Below, in pieces: positions 25,846 to 35,200 of a DNA stretch of 64,000 nucleotides. Both the position numbers and the translations under genes were made by a program. Position 1 is the stretch's first letter. Each line of letters starts with the position of its first letter. The stretch comes from Burkholderia pyrrocinia (lineage in GTDB: Bacteria; Pseudomonadota; Gammaproteobacteria; Burkholderiales; Burkholderiaceae): assembly GCF_003330765.1 (NCBI RefSeq), contig NZ_CP024903.1, positions 62,001 to 126,000 of the forward strand. Direction: 5' to 3'. A model generated the notes under the pieces. That model searched no databases and was not told the origin of the DNA. It saw only the letters and a list, made by a program, of their open reading frames with translations.

Positions 25846-26961
25846 TCAGGCCGACAGCAGCGAACCCGTGCGGATCGCGGTCGCGCCGGCAATCCGCGCG
25901 ACTTCCATGCCGGCCGTCGCGAAGCGCACGATCTGGCGCGCGTACAGCACGCCCGACACGCTGCTCTTCAGCGTAACGACGCGATCGGTCAGCGGGTCGA
26001 CGATGTCGGCCACTTCCTGGCCGGCCTCGATCCACGCGCCGACCGGCGTGCGGAACACGATCACGCCCGACACGGGCGCGACGAGCGGATCGGTGCCCGC
26101 GAGCGGCGTGGCCGGATGCGCGAGCGGCGGCAGCGGCGCCGGCGTGCCGTCGACGACGCCGCGCTCGGTCAGGTATTCGACGATCGCCTGAGCGTCTTTT
26201 TCGGCCAATTCGTAGGACACGTCGCGTTCGCTGCGCAGTTCCACCGTGACGGAAATCGCGCCGTTCGGGATCGGGAAGCGGTCGCCGAAACGGTTGCGCA
26301 GATCCGACCAGCAGAAGCTGTGGATCTCGTCGAACGGGTTGCCGACCGAATTCAGCGCGAGCAGCGACGCCTGCGCGTCGAGATAGCGCGACAGCGGCTC
26401 GACGTCAGGCCACAGATCGGGATTCGTGTAGAGGTGCATCACCGCATCGCTGTCGCAGTGCAGGTCGAGCACGATATCGGCGTCGAACGACAGCTTCTGC
26501 AGCGCGAGGCGCTGCGAGTCGAGCTCGGTGCGCGGCTTCTGCTCGTCGAGCGCTTCGCGCATCGCGGCGCGTACGGCGGCGAGGTTGCGCTGCGCGTCGT
26601 TCGTGAGCCGGCTTTCGACACGCGGCAGCACGAGCGCCGCGAGATCGTAGAAATTGCGGTTGAAGTTCTGCATCGAGCCCAGTTCGAAGCGGCCGAGGTG
26701 ATCGCCGAACAGGTGTTGCGACAGGCCGATCGGGTTCGGTACGGGCACGATGACGATCTCGCCGCGCAGCTTGCCGGCCGTCTCGAGCGCGGCGATCTTG
26801 CGGCGCAGCAGCGTGGCGACCAGCATGCCGGGCAGTTCGTCCGCGTGCAGCGACGACTGGATGTAGATCTTCTTGCCGCCGCGCGGGCCGTAGTGGAAGC
26901 TCGTGATCTGGCGTTCGGTGCCGACGGCGGGGGAAATCAGCGGATGGGTCTGCGTTTGCAT
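25846..26961 (-). CDS. succinylglutamate desuccinylase/aspartoacylase-family deacylase (M14-like)
   Basis: A 371-residue zinc-dependent amide hydrolase. Zinc-site motifs: SSLHADELPG (HxxE near residue 39) and DIVLDLHCDSDAVMHLY (second His); catalytic Glu in AISVTVELRSERDV. A C-terminal biotinyl-like all-beta domain (VAPVSGVIVFRTPVGAWIEAGQ) is typical of the family. The neighbour at 27192 is a basic amino-acid binding protein, so arginine/ornithine-derived N-acyl amino acids are plausible substrates. A terminator separates the two. Confidence 0.85.
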   Translation of the reverse strand: MQTQTHPLISPAVGTERQITSFHYGPRGGKKIYIQSSLHADELPGMLVATLLRRKIAALETAGKLRGEIVIVPVPNPIGLSQHLFGDHLGRFELGSMQNFNRNFYDLAALVLPRVESRLTNDAQRNLAAVRAAMREALDEQKPRTELDSQRLALQKLSFDADIVLDLHCDSDAVMHLYTNPDLWPDVEPLSRYLDAQASLLALNSVGNPFDEIHSFCWSDLRNRFGDRFPIPNGAISVTVELRSERDVSYELAEKDAQAIVEYLTERGVVDGTPAPLPPLAHPATPLAGTDPLVAPVSGVIVFRTPVGAWIEAGQEVADIVDPLTDRVVTLKSSVSGVLYARQIVRFATAGMEVARIAGATAIRTGSLLSA

Positions 26962-27126
26962 GATGGGGGGATTGCGGCGCAGCCGCGAAGGATCCGGTGT
27001 GCGTGGAAGACTGATTGTACGTTGCCTGCGTCGCCGCCATCAAACCGGTACCCGAGCATGCTGTTTTCCGTTGAGAATCATCGGGTTGGCGCGGAAAAAA
27101 TAATGTTGCCGCCGCCGCCGCGCGCG

Positions 27127-27158
27127 CAAAAAAAACGGGCTCCTTGCGGAGCCCGTTT
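27127..27158 (-). terminator. rho-independent terminator after the basic amino-acid binding protein
   Basis: Perfect 10-bp stem AACGGGCTCC/GGAGCCCGTT, 4-base loop, followed by a run of T on the minus strand, 34 bp after the stop of the gene at 27192. Confidence 0.9.
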
Positions 27159-27191
27159 GCGCGGATGCGAATCGCGCGCCTGGCTGGGTTA

Positions 27192-27974
27192 TTACTTGCC
27201 GTAGACGTCGAAATCGAAGTACTTCTTCGCGATCTTCGCGTACGTGCCGTCCTTGCGCATGCCGGCGATCGCGCCGTCGATCTTCGCCTTCAGGTCGGTG
27301 TCTTCCTTGCGCAGGCCGATGCCGGCGCCGTTGCCGAGCGTCTTCGGATCGTCGATATCCTTGCCGGCGAAATCGAAGTTCGCGCCGCGCGGCGTCTTCA
27401 GGAAGCCGATCTCGGCTTGCACCGCGTCCTGCAGCGCGCCGTCGAGACGGCCGGAGATCAGGTCGGCGTAGACCTGGTCCTGGTTCTGGTAAGGCACGAC
27501 GTTTACGCCCTTCGACGCCCAGTAGGTCTTCGCATAGGTTTCCTGGATCGTGCCCTGCTCGACGCCGACCGACTTGCCCTTCAGCGATTCGGCGGTCGGC
27601 ATCAGGCCGGTGCCCTTCTTCGTGACGAGGCGCGTCGGCGTGTTGAACAGCTTCGCGGAGAACGCGATCTGTTCCTCACGTGCCGGGGTCATCGACATCG
27701 ACGACAGCACGCCGTCGAACTTGCGGGCCTTCAGCGCGGGGATCATCCCGTCGAAGTCGTTTTCAATCCACACGCACTTCGCGTTCATGCGGCGGCAGAT
27801 TTCGTTGCCGAGGTCGACGTCGAAGCCGACCACCTTGCCGTCAGCGCCTTTCGATTCGAAAGGCGGGTAGCTTGCGTCGACGCCGAACCGCACGGTCGAC
27901 CAGTCCTTCGCGTAGGCGCTGCCGGCTGATACGGCGAGCAGGGCAACGGTCACAGCCGCAAGAATCTTTTTCAC
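27192..27974 (-). CDS. lysine/arginine/ornithine (ArgT/HisJ-type) periplasmic binding protein
   Basis: A 260-residue class II (SBP_bac_3) binding protein: signal peptide MKKILAAVTVALLAVSAGSAYA, ligand segments RFGVDASYPPFESKGADGKV and GFDVDLGNEICRRMNAKCVW (the conserved Asp and Cys pair of ArgT/HisJ), and SMSMTPAREEQIAFS. It feeds an ABC importer for basic amino acids; no permease or ATPase gene is adjacent. The terminator at 27127 allows high independent expression. Confidence 0.9.
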   Translation of the reverse strand: MKKILAAVTVALLAVSAGSAYAKDWSTVRFGVDASYPPFESKGADGKVVGFDVDLGNEICRRMNAKCVWIENDFDGMIPALKARKFDGVLSSMSMTPAREEQIAFSAKLFNTPTRLVTKKGTGLMPTAESLKGKSVGVEQGTIQETYAKTYWASKGVNVVPYQNQDQVYADLISGRLDGALQDAVQAEIGFLKTPRGANFDFAGKDIDDPKTLGNGAGIGLRKEDTDLKAKIDGAIAGMRKDGTYAKIAKKYFDFDVYGK

Positions 27975-28202
27975 TCGGTGACTCCTCGTTTTGTTCGATG
28001 GGTGCGCGGTTGTGCCGCGCCGTAAGCCTTCGGCCCGGCGCGGCTTCGCGTCGGACTGTCCGTTTCGCCCGCCCGATGCGGGCGCGCGACGTGCGCAAGA
28101 TTATCAAGACAAAATACCGGCAGGGCGCCTAGGACAAGCCCCGATACCGGGCCGGGCGGCGGTGCGCCGGGGGCGCACGACCGTTTCAGACACAGGAACG
28201 AT

Positions 28203-29123
28203 TCAGCCGAGCGTTTCGTTGACCGCGCGCTGCAGGCACGTGACGAATTGCGATACGGCGGGCGTGGGCAGCAGGTCGCGCCGCGCGATGATCGACAGGT
28301 CGAAGCGCGGCATGCTTTCGTCGAGCTCGGCCGTGCGGATGCCGAGCGGCGCGACCATCGCGGCGAGCGGGCGCGTGAAGCAGCCGATCACGTCCGAGCC
28401 CGCGACGAGCCCGAGCGTCACCGCGAACGACATCGGCGATCTCAGCAACCGCTTCGGCAGCGGCAGCCCGCGCGCCTCGAACATCCCGACCATCACGCTG
28501 TGCGGAAACTGCTCGGCGCCGACGGTGACGATCCACTCGGCGTCGAGCAGTTCCTCTAATCGGCGCGCATGCGCGAGCGGGTGGCCTTCGCGCATCACGA
28601 TGGTGAACTCGGTCGACAACAGCGGCGATTGCGTGAGATCGCGGTCGAGCGCGGGCACATGGTGCATCGCAGCGATGTCGAGCGTGCCGTTGCGCAACTG
28701 CGCGAGCGCGTCGGGCACCGTCACTTCCACGAGATGCAGGCTCACGTTCGGCATCGACCGGCGGAAGGCCGTCACCGCGTGCGGCAGCGCCGTCAGCGCG
28801 ATCGACGGCATCGTGCCGACCGCGACGCGCCCCGACATCTCGCCTTTCACCTGCTCGACGGCCTCGACCGTGCGGCGGATGTCGCCGAGCAACTGCTCGG
28901 CGCGCGGCAGCAGCGCATGGCCGCAGGCGGTCAGCTCGACGCCGCGCACGCTGCGCGCGAGCAGCTCCGCGTTGAGCGCCGTTTCGAGTTCGCGGATCGT
29001 GTGCGTGATCGCGGGCTGCGTGACGCCGAGTTCGCGGGCGGCGGCGCGCAGGCTCTTGAGATGCGCGGCGGAGACGAACGCCTGGAGTTGCGCCATGTTC
29101 AGGGGGTTGCGGATGCGGGTCAT
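28203..29123 (-). CDS. LysR-family transcriptional regulator
   Basis: A 306-residue regulator with an N-terminal helix-turn-helix (AHLKSLRAAARELGVTQPAITHTIRELE) and a LysR substrate domain (SGRVAVGTMPSIALTALPHAV; VAGSDVIGCFTRPLAAM). The N-terminus resembles aromatic-degradation activators of the GbpR/PcaQ type. It lies between two other minus-strand genes and has no obvious divergent partner, so the target is unknown. Confidence 0.88.
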   Translation of the reverse strand: MTRIRNPLNMAQLQAFVSAAHLKSLRAAARELGVTQPAITHTIRELETALNAELLARSVRGVELTACGHALLPRAEQLLGDIRRTVEAVEQVKGEMSGRVAVGTMPSIALTALPHAVTAFRRSMPNVSLHLVEVTVPDALAQLRNGTLDIAAMHHVPALDRDLTQSPLLSTEFTIVMREGHPLAHARRLEELLDAEWIVTVGAEQFPHSVMVGMFEARGLPLPKRLLRSPMSFAVTLGLVAGSDVIGCFTRPLAAMVAPLGIRTAELDESMPRFDLSIIARRDLLPTPAVSQFVTCLQRAVNETLG

Positions 29124-29184
29124 CGATCGGGTCCGGTTGGCGCGAAAGGGTGGCGGGCGAGGTGGGGCGGCGAGGCTGCGAACG

Positions 29185-30132
29185 TCACGCGCCGGACCGC
29201 GCGCGGAACGCCTGACGATACCGCTGCGGCGACGTGCCGACGATACGCGCGAACCGCTCGCGAAACGCGGTGACCGAACCGAACCCGGCCTCCGTCGCGA
29301 CATGCTCGATCGACAGCGCCGTGACTTCCAGCAACTGCTGCGCATGCCTGACGCGCGCGGTCTGCAGCCATTGCCGCGGCGACGTGCCCGTCTGCTCCTG
29401 GAAGCGCCGCGTCAGCGTGCGCACGCTCGTCGACGCCTTGCGGGCCATCGCGTCGAGCGTGAGCGGCTTGTGCAGGTTTGCCTGCAGCCAGTCCATCAGG
29501 CTTTGCAGCCCGTCGGTGCCGGTCGGCCGTTCCGGCGCGATGAACTGCGCCTGCCCGCCTTCCCGGACGCGCGGCGCCACCGCGCAGCGTGCGGCGTCGA
29601 CGGCGACCGCCGCACCGTAGTCGGCCTGGATCATGTGCAGGCAAAGATCGAGGCCGGCCGCCGCGCCGGCCGACGTCAGGATCTGCCCGTTGTCGACGAA
29701 CAGCACGTTCGGGTCGACCGCGACGTTCGGGTAGCGGCGCGCGAGTTCGCCGGCCGCGAGCCAGTGCGTCGTCGCGCGCAGGCCGTCGAGCAGCCCGGCT
29801 TCCGCGAGTACGAACGCGCCGCTGCAGATCGACGCGATCCGGCAACCGCGTGCGGCCGCGTCGCGCAGTGCCGCGATTACGCGGCGCGACGTGGGTGCGA
29901 GCGGCACGGACGTACCGGGGACGACGATCGTATCGGCGTCGGCCAGCGCGTCGAGACGAAACGGGGGCCGCAGTTCGAACAGGTCGCCGGCGACGCGCGG
30001 ATGCTCGCTGCACACGCGCACGCGGTACGCGTGCGCGACGTCGGGCGAACGCACGCGCGCGAACGTGTCGCATGCGACACCCAGATCGAACGGGACGACA
30101 TCGGGCAAAGCGAGAACGGCGACCGTATGCAT
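29185..30132 (-). CDS. GlxA-type AraC-family regulator with DJ-1/PfpI domain
   Basis: 315 residues: N-terminal DJ-1/PfpI-like domain (HTVAVLALPDVVPFDLGVA; RIASICSGAFVLAEAGLLDG, where Cys sits at the nucleophile elbow) and C-terminal AraC helix-turn-helix pair (LTRRFQEQTGTSPRQWL; FGSVTAFRERFARIVGTSPQ). This architecture senses small metabolites. It is divergent from the DUF3817/CopD pair at 30240, the likely target. Confidence 0.9.
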   Translation of the reverse strand: MHTVAVLALPDVVPFDLGVACDTFARVRSPDVAHAYRVRVCSEHPRVAGDLFELRPPFRLDALADADTIVVPGTSVPLAPTSRRVIAALRDAAARGCRIASICSGAFVLAEAGLLDGLRATTHWLAAGELARRYPNVAVDPNVLFVDNGQILTSAGAAAGLDLCLHMIQADYGAAVAVDAARCAVAPRVREGGQAQFIAPERPTGTDGLQSLMDWLQANLHKPLTLDAMARKASTSVRTLTRRFQEQTGTSPRQWLQTARVRHAQQLLEVTALSIEHVATEAGFGSVTAFRERFARIVGTSPQRYRQAFRARSGA

Positions 30133-30167
30133 GGTGTTCGAGGTCTTGGCCAGAATCCGTTTAAAGC

Positions 30168-30181
30168 TGGCATTTTAGCCA
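30168..30181. promoter_or_regulatory. short inverted repeat in the GlxA / DUF3817 divergent region
   Basis: TGGC-N6-GCCA around an AT-rich core (ATTTTA), 59 bp before the DUF3817 start and 36 bp from the regulator start. Candidate operator; short arms limit confidence. Confidence 0.3.
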
Positions 30182-30239
30182 ATGGATCAGAGCGGCACCA
30201 CACGCGACAATCGCCGCTGACCAATCTGGAGACCTGTCG

Positions 30240-30548
30240 ATGAAGCAAGACGATCGCAATGCGTTGCGGAACCTGCAATACCTGTCGTTGCTGGAGGCGA
30301 CCACGCTCGTCGTGCTGGTGTGCGTCGCCGTGCCGCTCAAGCATCTGGCCGGTTATCCCGTCGCGGTATCGATCATGGGCCCGATTCACGGCATCGCTTT
30401 CGCGATGTACGTGTGGGCGGTCGTCGGCACCGCGTCGAGCGGGCTGTGGAGCAAGGGCGAAGTCGTGCGGCTCGTGCTGTCGGCCGTCGTGCCGTTTGCG
30501 GGGCTGGCGAGCGCCGGATGGATCGCGCGCAGGAGGCATGCGCGATGA
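30240..30548 (+). CDS. DUF3817-family membrane protein
   Basis: A 102-residue protein with three membrane helices and the family pattern LEATTLVVLVCVAVPLKHLAG and MGPIHGIAFAMYVWAV (conserved His). Function unknown. The stop overlaps the next ATG (ATGA), so it is coupled to the CopD-like gene; both may be controlled by the divergent GlxA-type regulator. Confidence 0.8.
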   Translation: MKQDDRNALRNLQYLSLLEATTLVVLVCVAVPLKHLAGYPVAVSIMGPIHGIAFAMYVWAVVGTASSGLWSKGEVVRLVLSAVVPFAGLASAGWIARRRHAR

Positions 30549-30946
30549 TCTACCTGGTGCTCAAGGCCGTGCATGTCGTCGCCGTCGTCACGTTCGTCGG
30601 CGGGTTGCTGATGCTGTCCGTCGGCGTCCGTATCGCCAACCTCGCCGTGCATCGCGCGGTGCGGCGCTGGGATCGCGCGGTGACGGCGCCGGCGCTCGCG
30701 CTCGTCTGGATCACGGGAATCGCGATCGCGCTGAGCGGACACTGGTTCGGCGCGGCGTGGCTGTCGGTGAAGCTCGTGGTCGTCGTCGCGCTGTCGGCGC
30801 TGCACGGGATCCTGGCCGGCACGCTGCGGCGCATGGAGCGCGACGATCTCGTCGTCGTGCCGGCGCCATGGCTCGGGCACGCAACGGGCGCTGTCGTGGT
30901 CGCGACGGGGATCGTCGTCGCGCTGGTCGTGATCAAGCCGTTTTGA
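30545..30946 (+). CDS. CopD-like small membrane protein
   Basis: A 133-residue protein with four helices and CopD-superfamily features (LKAVHVVAVVTFVGGLLML with the first-helix His; TITALALVWITGIAIAL-like second helix; WLSVKLVVVVALSALHGILAG). CopD-type proteins move or sense copper or act as heme-binding redox proteins; the role here is unknown. Overlaps DUF3817 by four bases. Confidence 0.75.
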   Translation: MIYLVLKAVHVVAVVTFVGGLLMLSVGVRIANLAVHRAVRRWDRAVTAPALALVWITGIAIALSGHWFGAAWLSVKLVVVVALSALHGILAGTLRRMERDDLVVVPAPWLGHATGAVVVATGIVVALVVIKPF

Positions 30947-30955
30947 TGCGTCGAC

Positions 30956-31549
30956 CTACGCCAGTGCCATTTCGACCGCCGCCAGCGTGCGGCGCCGGAT
31001 CCAGCCGCTCCCCAGCCGGATCGCGAGCCAATACGGCGTGAACAGCCACCGCGTCCGTGCGGTCGGGCAGTGGATGAAGGTTTCGGTGCGCAGGATATGC
31101 GTACCCGATGCCCGCCCCACGACCTCGAACCGGAGCACCAGCTTCGCGTCGCGCGGGTCGTCGTGCCGCACGAAGGCCGTTGCGTCGGCGATGGCGCGCA
31201 CGTCGGGCGTCGGGCGCCAGAAGCGTCCGACGAGGCCGAGCGACAGCGACGTGTCGTCGCGATGGAGCAGCGTGAACGTGTCGAAGCCGAAGCGCGCGCG
31301 TTCGCTTCGGGCCGACCCGTTGCGGAGCGCGCCGACGACCGCCGCCGGGAATTCGCGCACCATGAGCAGTGCGTCGACGACCGGATCGGCGCGCATGTCG
31401 AGCGATGCGACGGCGTCGATGATGCGCGCGGGCGGCGCGCCGATCGGCTGCGATTCATGCACTTCGTGGAAGCCGAACGACGGAATGAACGGCGGCTTGC
31501 GCGCCGAGGTCCGGGTGCTCGATTCGGAGACGATGCCGAGCGCGTTCAT
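30956..31549 (-). CDS. hypothetical protein, possible SRPBCC-type ligand-binding fold
   Basis: A 197-residue soluble protein with no confident family. The pattern APPARIIDAVASLD and the final WLFTPYWLAIRLGSGWIRRRTLAAVEMALA suggest a polyketide-cyclase-like/SRPBCC fold, but this is tentative. GGAG lies just before the ATG. Convergent with the CopD-like gene (9 bp gap). Confidence 0.7.
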   Translation of the reverse strand: MNALGIVSESSTRTSARKPPFIPSFGFHEVHESQPIGAPPARIIDAVASLDMRADPVVDALLMVREFPAAVVGALRNGSARSERARFGFDTFTLLHRDDTSLSLGLVGRFWRPTPDVRAIADATAFVRHDDPRDAKLVLRFEVVGRASGTHILRTETFIHCPTARTRWLFTPYWLAIRLGSGWIRRRTLAAVEMALA

Positions 31550-31631
31550 GGCGGCTCCTGAAGGTAAACCGCGATCGTAGCACCGGGTGCGGATTCACGT
31601 CGCGCCGCTTCCGCGATGCGCGCCGCACCCG

Positions 31632-31665
31632 CAAAAAAAGCCTGGAAACTTGCGTTCCCAGGCTT
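31632..31665 (-). terminator. rho-independent terminator of the NCS2 permease gene
   Basis: Stem of eight perfect pairs AAGCCTGG/CCAGGCTT extended by an imperfect upper stem, followed by seven T on the minus strand, about 90 bp after the permease stop. Confidence 0.85.
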
Positions 31666-31752
31666 GGAGACCATCAACGATGATGGTGGAGGAGACGTTG
31701 TCGTCCCGATGCGCGCCGCCCTTCTGCAGGCGACGTCGCGCATGACCCGCGG

Positions 31753-33141
31753 TCAGATCGCCCAGCCGCCGAGATAGAAGGTGACGAGTACGGCTGCGAT
31801 GAGCACGGTGCCGACATTGAGCTTGCGGAATTCGCCGCTGGCAAGGCGGCCGATCACGAGCGTCGAGAAGCCGAGCATGATGCCCGTCACGATGTTCGCG
31901 GTCAGCACGATGAACACGGCGCACACGAGGCCCGACATCGCGTCGACCATGTCGTCCATGTGCAGCTTGCTCACGCTGCCGAGCATCAGCAGGCCGACGT
32001 ACATCAGCGCGGGCGCCGTGGCGTACGACGGCACGAGGCCCGCGAGCGGCGAGAAGAACATCACGACGAGGAACAGCAGGCCGACCACGGCTGCCGCGAG
32101 GCCCGTCTTCGCGCCGGCGGCCACGCCGACGCTCGACTCGATGTAGGCCGCCGCCGGCGCGCCGCCGAGGAAACCGGAGAAGATCGAGCTGAGCGAATCG
32201 GCGGTCAGCGCGCGGCCGCCGTTGATGATGCGGCCGTTCTCGTCGAGCTGGCCGGCCTGCCCGGCGACCGCGCGGATCGTGCCGGTCGCGTCGAACACGG
32301 CGGTCATCACCAGCGCCAGCACGCTCGGCAGCACGGCCATCGACAGCGCGCCCTTGATGTCCATCGCGCCGATCAGCGACGCATGGCCCGGTGCGCTCAG
32401 CGACGGCAGCGCGAAGATGCCGTGGTACTTCACGGCCGGATCGAACACGAGGCCGAACAGCGAGATTGCGACCACGACGAGCAGGATGCCGCCCGGCACG
32501 CGACGCTTTTCGAGACCGAAGATCGCGGCGAGGCCGACGACCGACATGATGACCGGGAACGCGGTGATCTGGCCGAGCGAGACCGGCAGGCCGGCGCCCG
32601 GGTTCTTGATCACGAGGCCGACGTCGTTCGATGCGATCAGCAGCAGGAACAGGCCGATGCCGATACCCGTGCCGTGCGCGACGCCCGCGGGCAGGTTGCG
32701 CAGGATCCACGAGCGCACGCCGGTGACCGAGATGCCCGTGAACACGAGGCCCATCAGGAACACGGCGCCGAGCGCGACGGTCGGATGCAGCCCCTTGCCG
32801 AGCACGAGGCCGAACGCGGTGAACGCGGTCAGCGAGATTGCGCAGCCGATCGCGATCGGCAGCTTCGCCCACAGGCCCATCAACAACGAACCGAACGCGG
32901 TGGTGAGGCAGACCGCGACGAATACCGCGCTGGTGTCGAAGCCCGCCTTGCCGAACATGCCGGGCACGACGAACACCGAATAGACCATCGCGAGGAAGGT
33001 CGTAACACCGGCGACGATCTCGCGACGCTGCGTACTGCCGCGCGACGAAATGTCGAAGTACCGGTCGATGACTCCCTTGGTGCCAAAGTCCGTTTCTTCC
33101 GCGCCGACGCCGACCGTCGGCTGCACCGGGGTATCACTCAT
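31753..33141 (-). CDS. NCS2-family purine (adenine/guanine/hypoxanthine) permease
   Basis: A 462-residue inner-membrane nucleobase:H+ symporter of the AzgA/GhxP-like branch. Seen: N-terminal [21 protein letters not shown], helix-rich body, the family motif [23 protein letters not shown] and [27 protein letters not shown] lies seven bases before the ATG. A 16-bp palindrome lies about 150 bp upstream. Related in theme to the ureidoglycine and purine nucleoside permease genes in this window, but not linked to them. Confidence 0.92.
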   Translation of the reverse strand: MSDTPVQPTVGVGAEETDFGTKGVIDRYFDISSRGSTQRREIVAGVTTFLAMVYSVFVVPGMFGKAGFDTSAVFVAVCLTTAFGSLLMGLWAKLPIAIGCAISLTAFTAFGLVLGKGLHPTVALGAVFLMGLVFTGISVTGVRSWILRNLPAGVAHGTGIGIGLFLLLIASNDVGLVIKNPGAGLPVSLGQITAFPVIMSVVGLAAIFGLEKRRVPGGILLVVVAISLFGLVFDPAVKYHGIFALPSLSAPGHASLIGAMDIKGALSMAVLPSVLALVMTAVFDATGTIRAVAGQAGQLDENGRIINGGRALTADSLSSIFSGFLGGAPAAAYIESSVGVAAGAKTGLAAAVVGLLFLVVMFFSPLAGLVPSYATAPALMYVGLLMLGSVSKLHMDDMVDAMSGLVCAVFIVLTANIVTGIMLGFSTLVIGRLASGEFRKLNVGTVLIAAVLVTFYLGGWAI

Positions 33142-33671
33142 GAGCTTGCTCCTTTATCAGCATGCTGAAACGGCCCGTAGCGAACCGTCGTCAGGGTGTC
33201 TCGAATCTAGTTGGGATTATCGGCAACGTCGTGGGGACGAATGACGCGTGATCCGTGTCGTCCTGCGCGAATCGAAACGATCGCGAGTGTGTCGCGTCGT
33301 ACGACGCGTTGTGTTGTCGACCCCGTCACGTGTGCTTTGCCGTAGCGAAGGTTAGGCGAACCGCTCATCACGTCCCATTGGGGGAAGAGCATGCAGCGCA
33401 TGTCGCAGCGCTTATATCGGCGTGAAACGGGACTCCGTCGCGACGAAACGCGTGTATACGCCTAGTTCGAATTCGTTAAGGCGACTATTTGAATGCGGGG
33501 TCGGCAGGCAGGGCGGAAGCGGGTGATGCATCGAATATTACGAATTTCTTTCATTGCGGCTGTTGAGGCTGGTGGAAGCGGCTGTGCATGCGGTGATTCG
33601 CCGCCGCGCGCAACCTGCATTCGGACGGTACGGCGCGTTGCGCGTGTGCCGTTCGCGTGCTCGTCCCGGCT
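33142..33671. other. intergenic region upstream of the NCS2 permease
   Basis: About 530 bp with no supportable gene. It holds a 16-bp perfect palindrome (33293-33308) and an AT-richer stretch around 33410-33480 that may carry promoter elements. Confidence 0.5.
33293..33308. promoter_or_regulatory. 16-bp perfect palindrome upstream of the NCS2 permease
   Basis: CGCGTCGT-ACGACGCG with no spacer, 152 bp from the permease start. Candidate operator; the binding protein is unknown. Confidence 0.35.
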
Positions 33672-34304
33672 TCAATCGTGCGCGAGACGCTCGAGATACG
33701 CGCAGAACATGTCGGCCATGGCCGCCGAGTACGCGTCGATTTCTCCGGGCGTGCGCTCGCTTTCCGAAAACGCCTTGCCTGCCGTGGCGAGCGTCGTCGT
33801 GATCAGGTCGCACGCGAGTGCGCGCGTGGCGTCCGGCGTATCGGGCAGCGCCTCCCGCATGAACGTGTGGAAGATGCGGTTGCCCGCCGCCTTCGCTTCC
33901 TGCGCCTCGGGCGCGTCGCGATAGAGCGGCGCGGCGTCGTCGAGCGCGATGCGCATCCGCGCCTCGTCGCATTCCGAACGGATGAACGCGTGGACAGCCG
34001 TGCGCAGCCGTTCGGGCGGCGTTTTTTGCGCGTCCTCCAGCATTCCGCGCAGCATCTCGGCCGTCTGCCGCCATTCGTCGTGCTGGAGCCGGAACAGCAC
34101 AGCCGCCTTGTTCGGGAAGTACTGGTAAAGCGAGCCGACACTCACGCCGGCCCGCTCGGCAACCCGCGCCATCGTGAAGCGCTGCGCGCCAACGCTTGCC
34201 AAAACCTGAACAGCGGCCTGCAGCACGTCCTCGACGAGACGGGTCGAGCGGGCCTGCCGAGACTGTTTGCGCGTGGCGATCCGGGCGTTTCGGCGGTCGG
34301 TCAT
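33672..34304 (-). CDS. TetR-family transcriptional regulator
   Basis: 210 residues: N-terminal helix-turn-helix (FTMARVAERAGVSVGSLYQYFPNKAAVLF) and a helical ligand domain with a C-terminal TetR segment. The start MTDRRNARIATRKQ is used; an ATG 45 bases upstream would extend the protein without conserved sequence. Divergent from the O-methyltransferase gene at 34398, the likely target; direct GAATAGT repeats lie between. Confidence 0.88.
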   Translation of the reverse strand: MTDRRNARIATRKQSRQARSTRLVEDVLQAAVQVLASVGAQRFTMARVAERAGVSVGSLYQYFPNKAAVLFRLQHDEWRQTAEMLRGMLEDAQKTPPERLRTAVHAFIRSECDEARMRIALDDAAPLYRDAPEAQEAKAAGNRIFHTFMREALPDTPDATRALACDLITTTLATAGKAFSESERTPGEIDAYSAAMADMFCAYLERLAHD

Positions 34305-34321
34305 GAGCGGTTTGCCAATGC

Positions 34322-34353
34322 GAATAGTAAAACCTGAATAGTTCGTCATATTC
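34322..34353. promoter_or_regulatory. repeat cluster between the TetR and O-methyltransferase genes
   Basis: GAATAGT occurs twice (34322, 34336) with a TATTC half on the other side (GAATA-N8-TATTC, 34336-34353). AT-rich patch in the 93-bp divergent region; candidate TetR operator. Confidence 0.4.
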
Positions 34354-34397
34354 TAATCGGGTGCAACGACGCACTCAACCCGATACCGGAGATTCGC

Positions 34398-35063
34398 ATG
34401 AGCACCCTGATTCTCGACCCGCTGGCTTCGCTGCTGGCGCGCCTGTTCGACGAAGCCGACGCATCGTCGCCCGCGACGAGCCCGGATTTCGCCGACCTGT
34501 CGCACGACGAGCATGCGCGGCTGATGCGCAGCAAGACCGACTACGCCGATTTCTATGCACGCCTGAAGGACTATCCACTTGCCGTGTCGCGCGAGACGGG
34601 CACGCTGCTGTACATGCTCGCGCGCAGCGGCGGCGCGCGGGCGATCGTCGAATTCGGCACGTCGTTCGGCATTTCGACGCTGCATCTCGCGGCCGCGCTG
34701 CGCGATAACGGCGGCGGCCGGTTGATCACGAGCGAGTTCGAGCCGTCGAAGGTCGTGCGCGCGCGGGCGAACCTGGCCGCGGCCGGGCTCGCCGATCTCG
34801 TGGAGATTCGCGAGGGCGATGCGCTGCGCACGCTGGCCGCCGATCTTCCGGAAACAGTCGATCTGCTGCTGCTCGACGGCGCGAAGGCGCTGTATCCCGA
34901 GATACTCGCGCGAGTCGAACCGCGGCTGCGGCCGGGCGCGTTCGTCGTTGCCGACAACGCGGAATACAGCCCCGACTACCTCGCTTACGTGCGCGCGCCG
35001 GAAAACGGCTACCTGTCGGTGCCGTTCGGCGGCGATGTCGAGCTGTCGATGCGGATCGGCTGA
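34398..35063 (+). CDS. SAM-dependent O-methyltransferase
   Basis: A 221-residue class I methyltransferase: SAM motif AIVEFGTSFGISTLHLAAAL, acidic loop ITSEFEPSKVVRARANL and catalytic/metal segment DLLLLDGAKALYPEIL, like the YrrM/catechol O-methyltransferase group. The substrate is unknown. Divergent from a TetR gene that probably controls it. Confidence 0.85.
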   Translation: MSTLILDPLASLLARLFDEADASSPATSPDFADLSHDEHARLMRSKTDYADFYARLKDYPLAVSRETGTLLYMLARSGGARAIVEFGTSFGISTLHLAAALRDNGGGRLITSEFEPSKVVRARANLAAAGLADLVEIREGDALRTLAADLPETVDLLLLDGAKALYPEILARVEPRLRPGAFVVADNAEYSPDYLAYVRAPENGYLSVPFGGDVELSMRIG

Positions 35064-35200
35064 GCGCGTCGTAACCGGAACGATGGTGCGGATGATTTCA
35101 CGTATCCGTGCCTAAAAAAAAGGATAACTGATCAATCGAAGCTTGATGACAAGTGCCGGGTGGAGCGCGGCGCTTCGGGCGCCGCACACGTCACCGCGCG

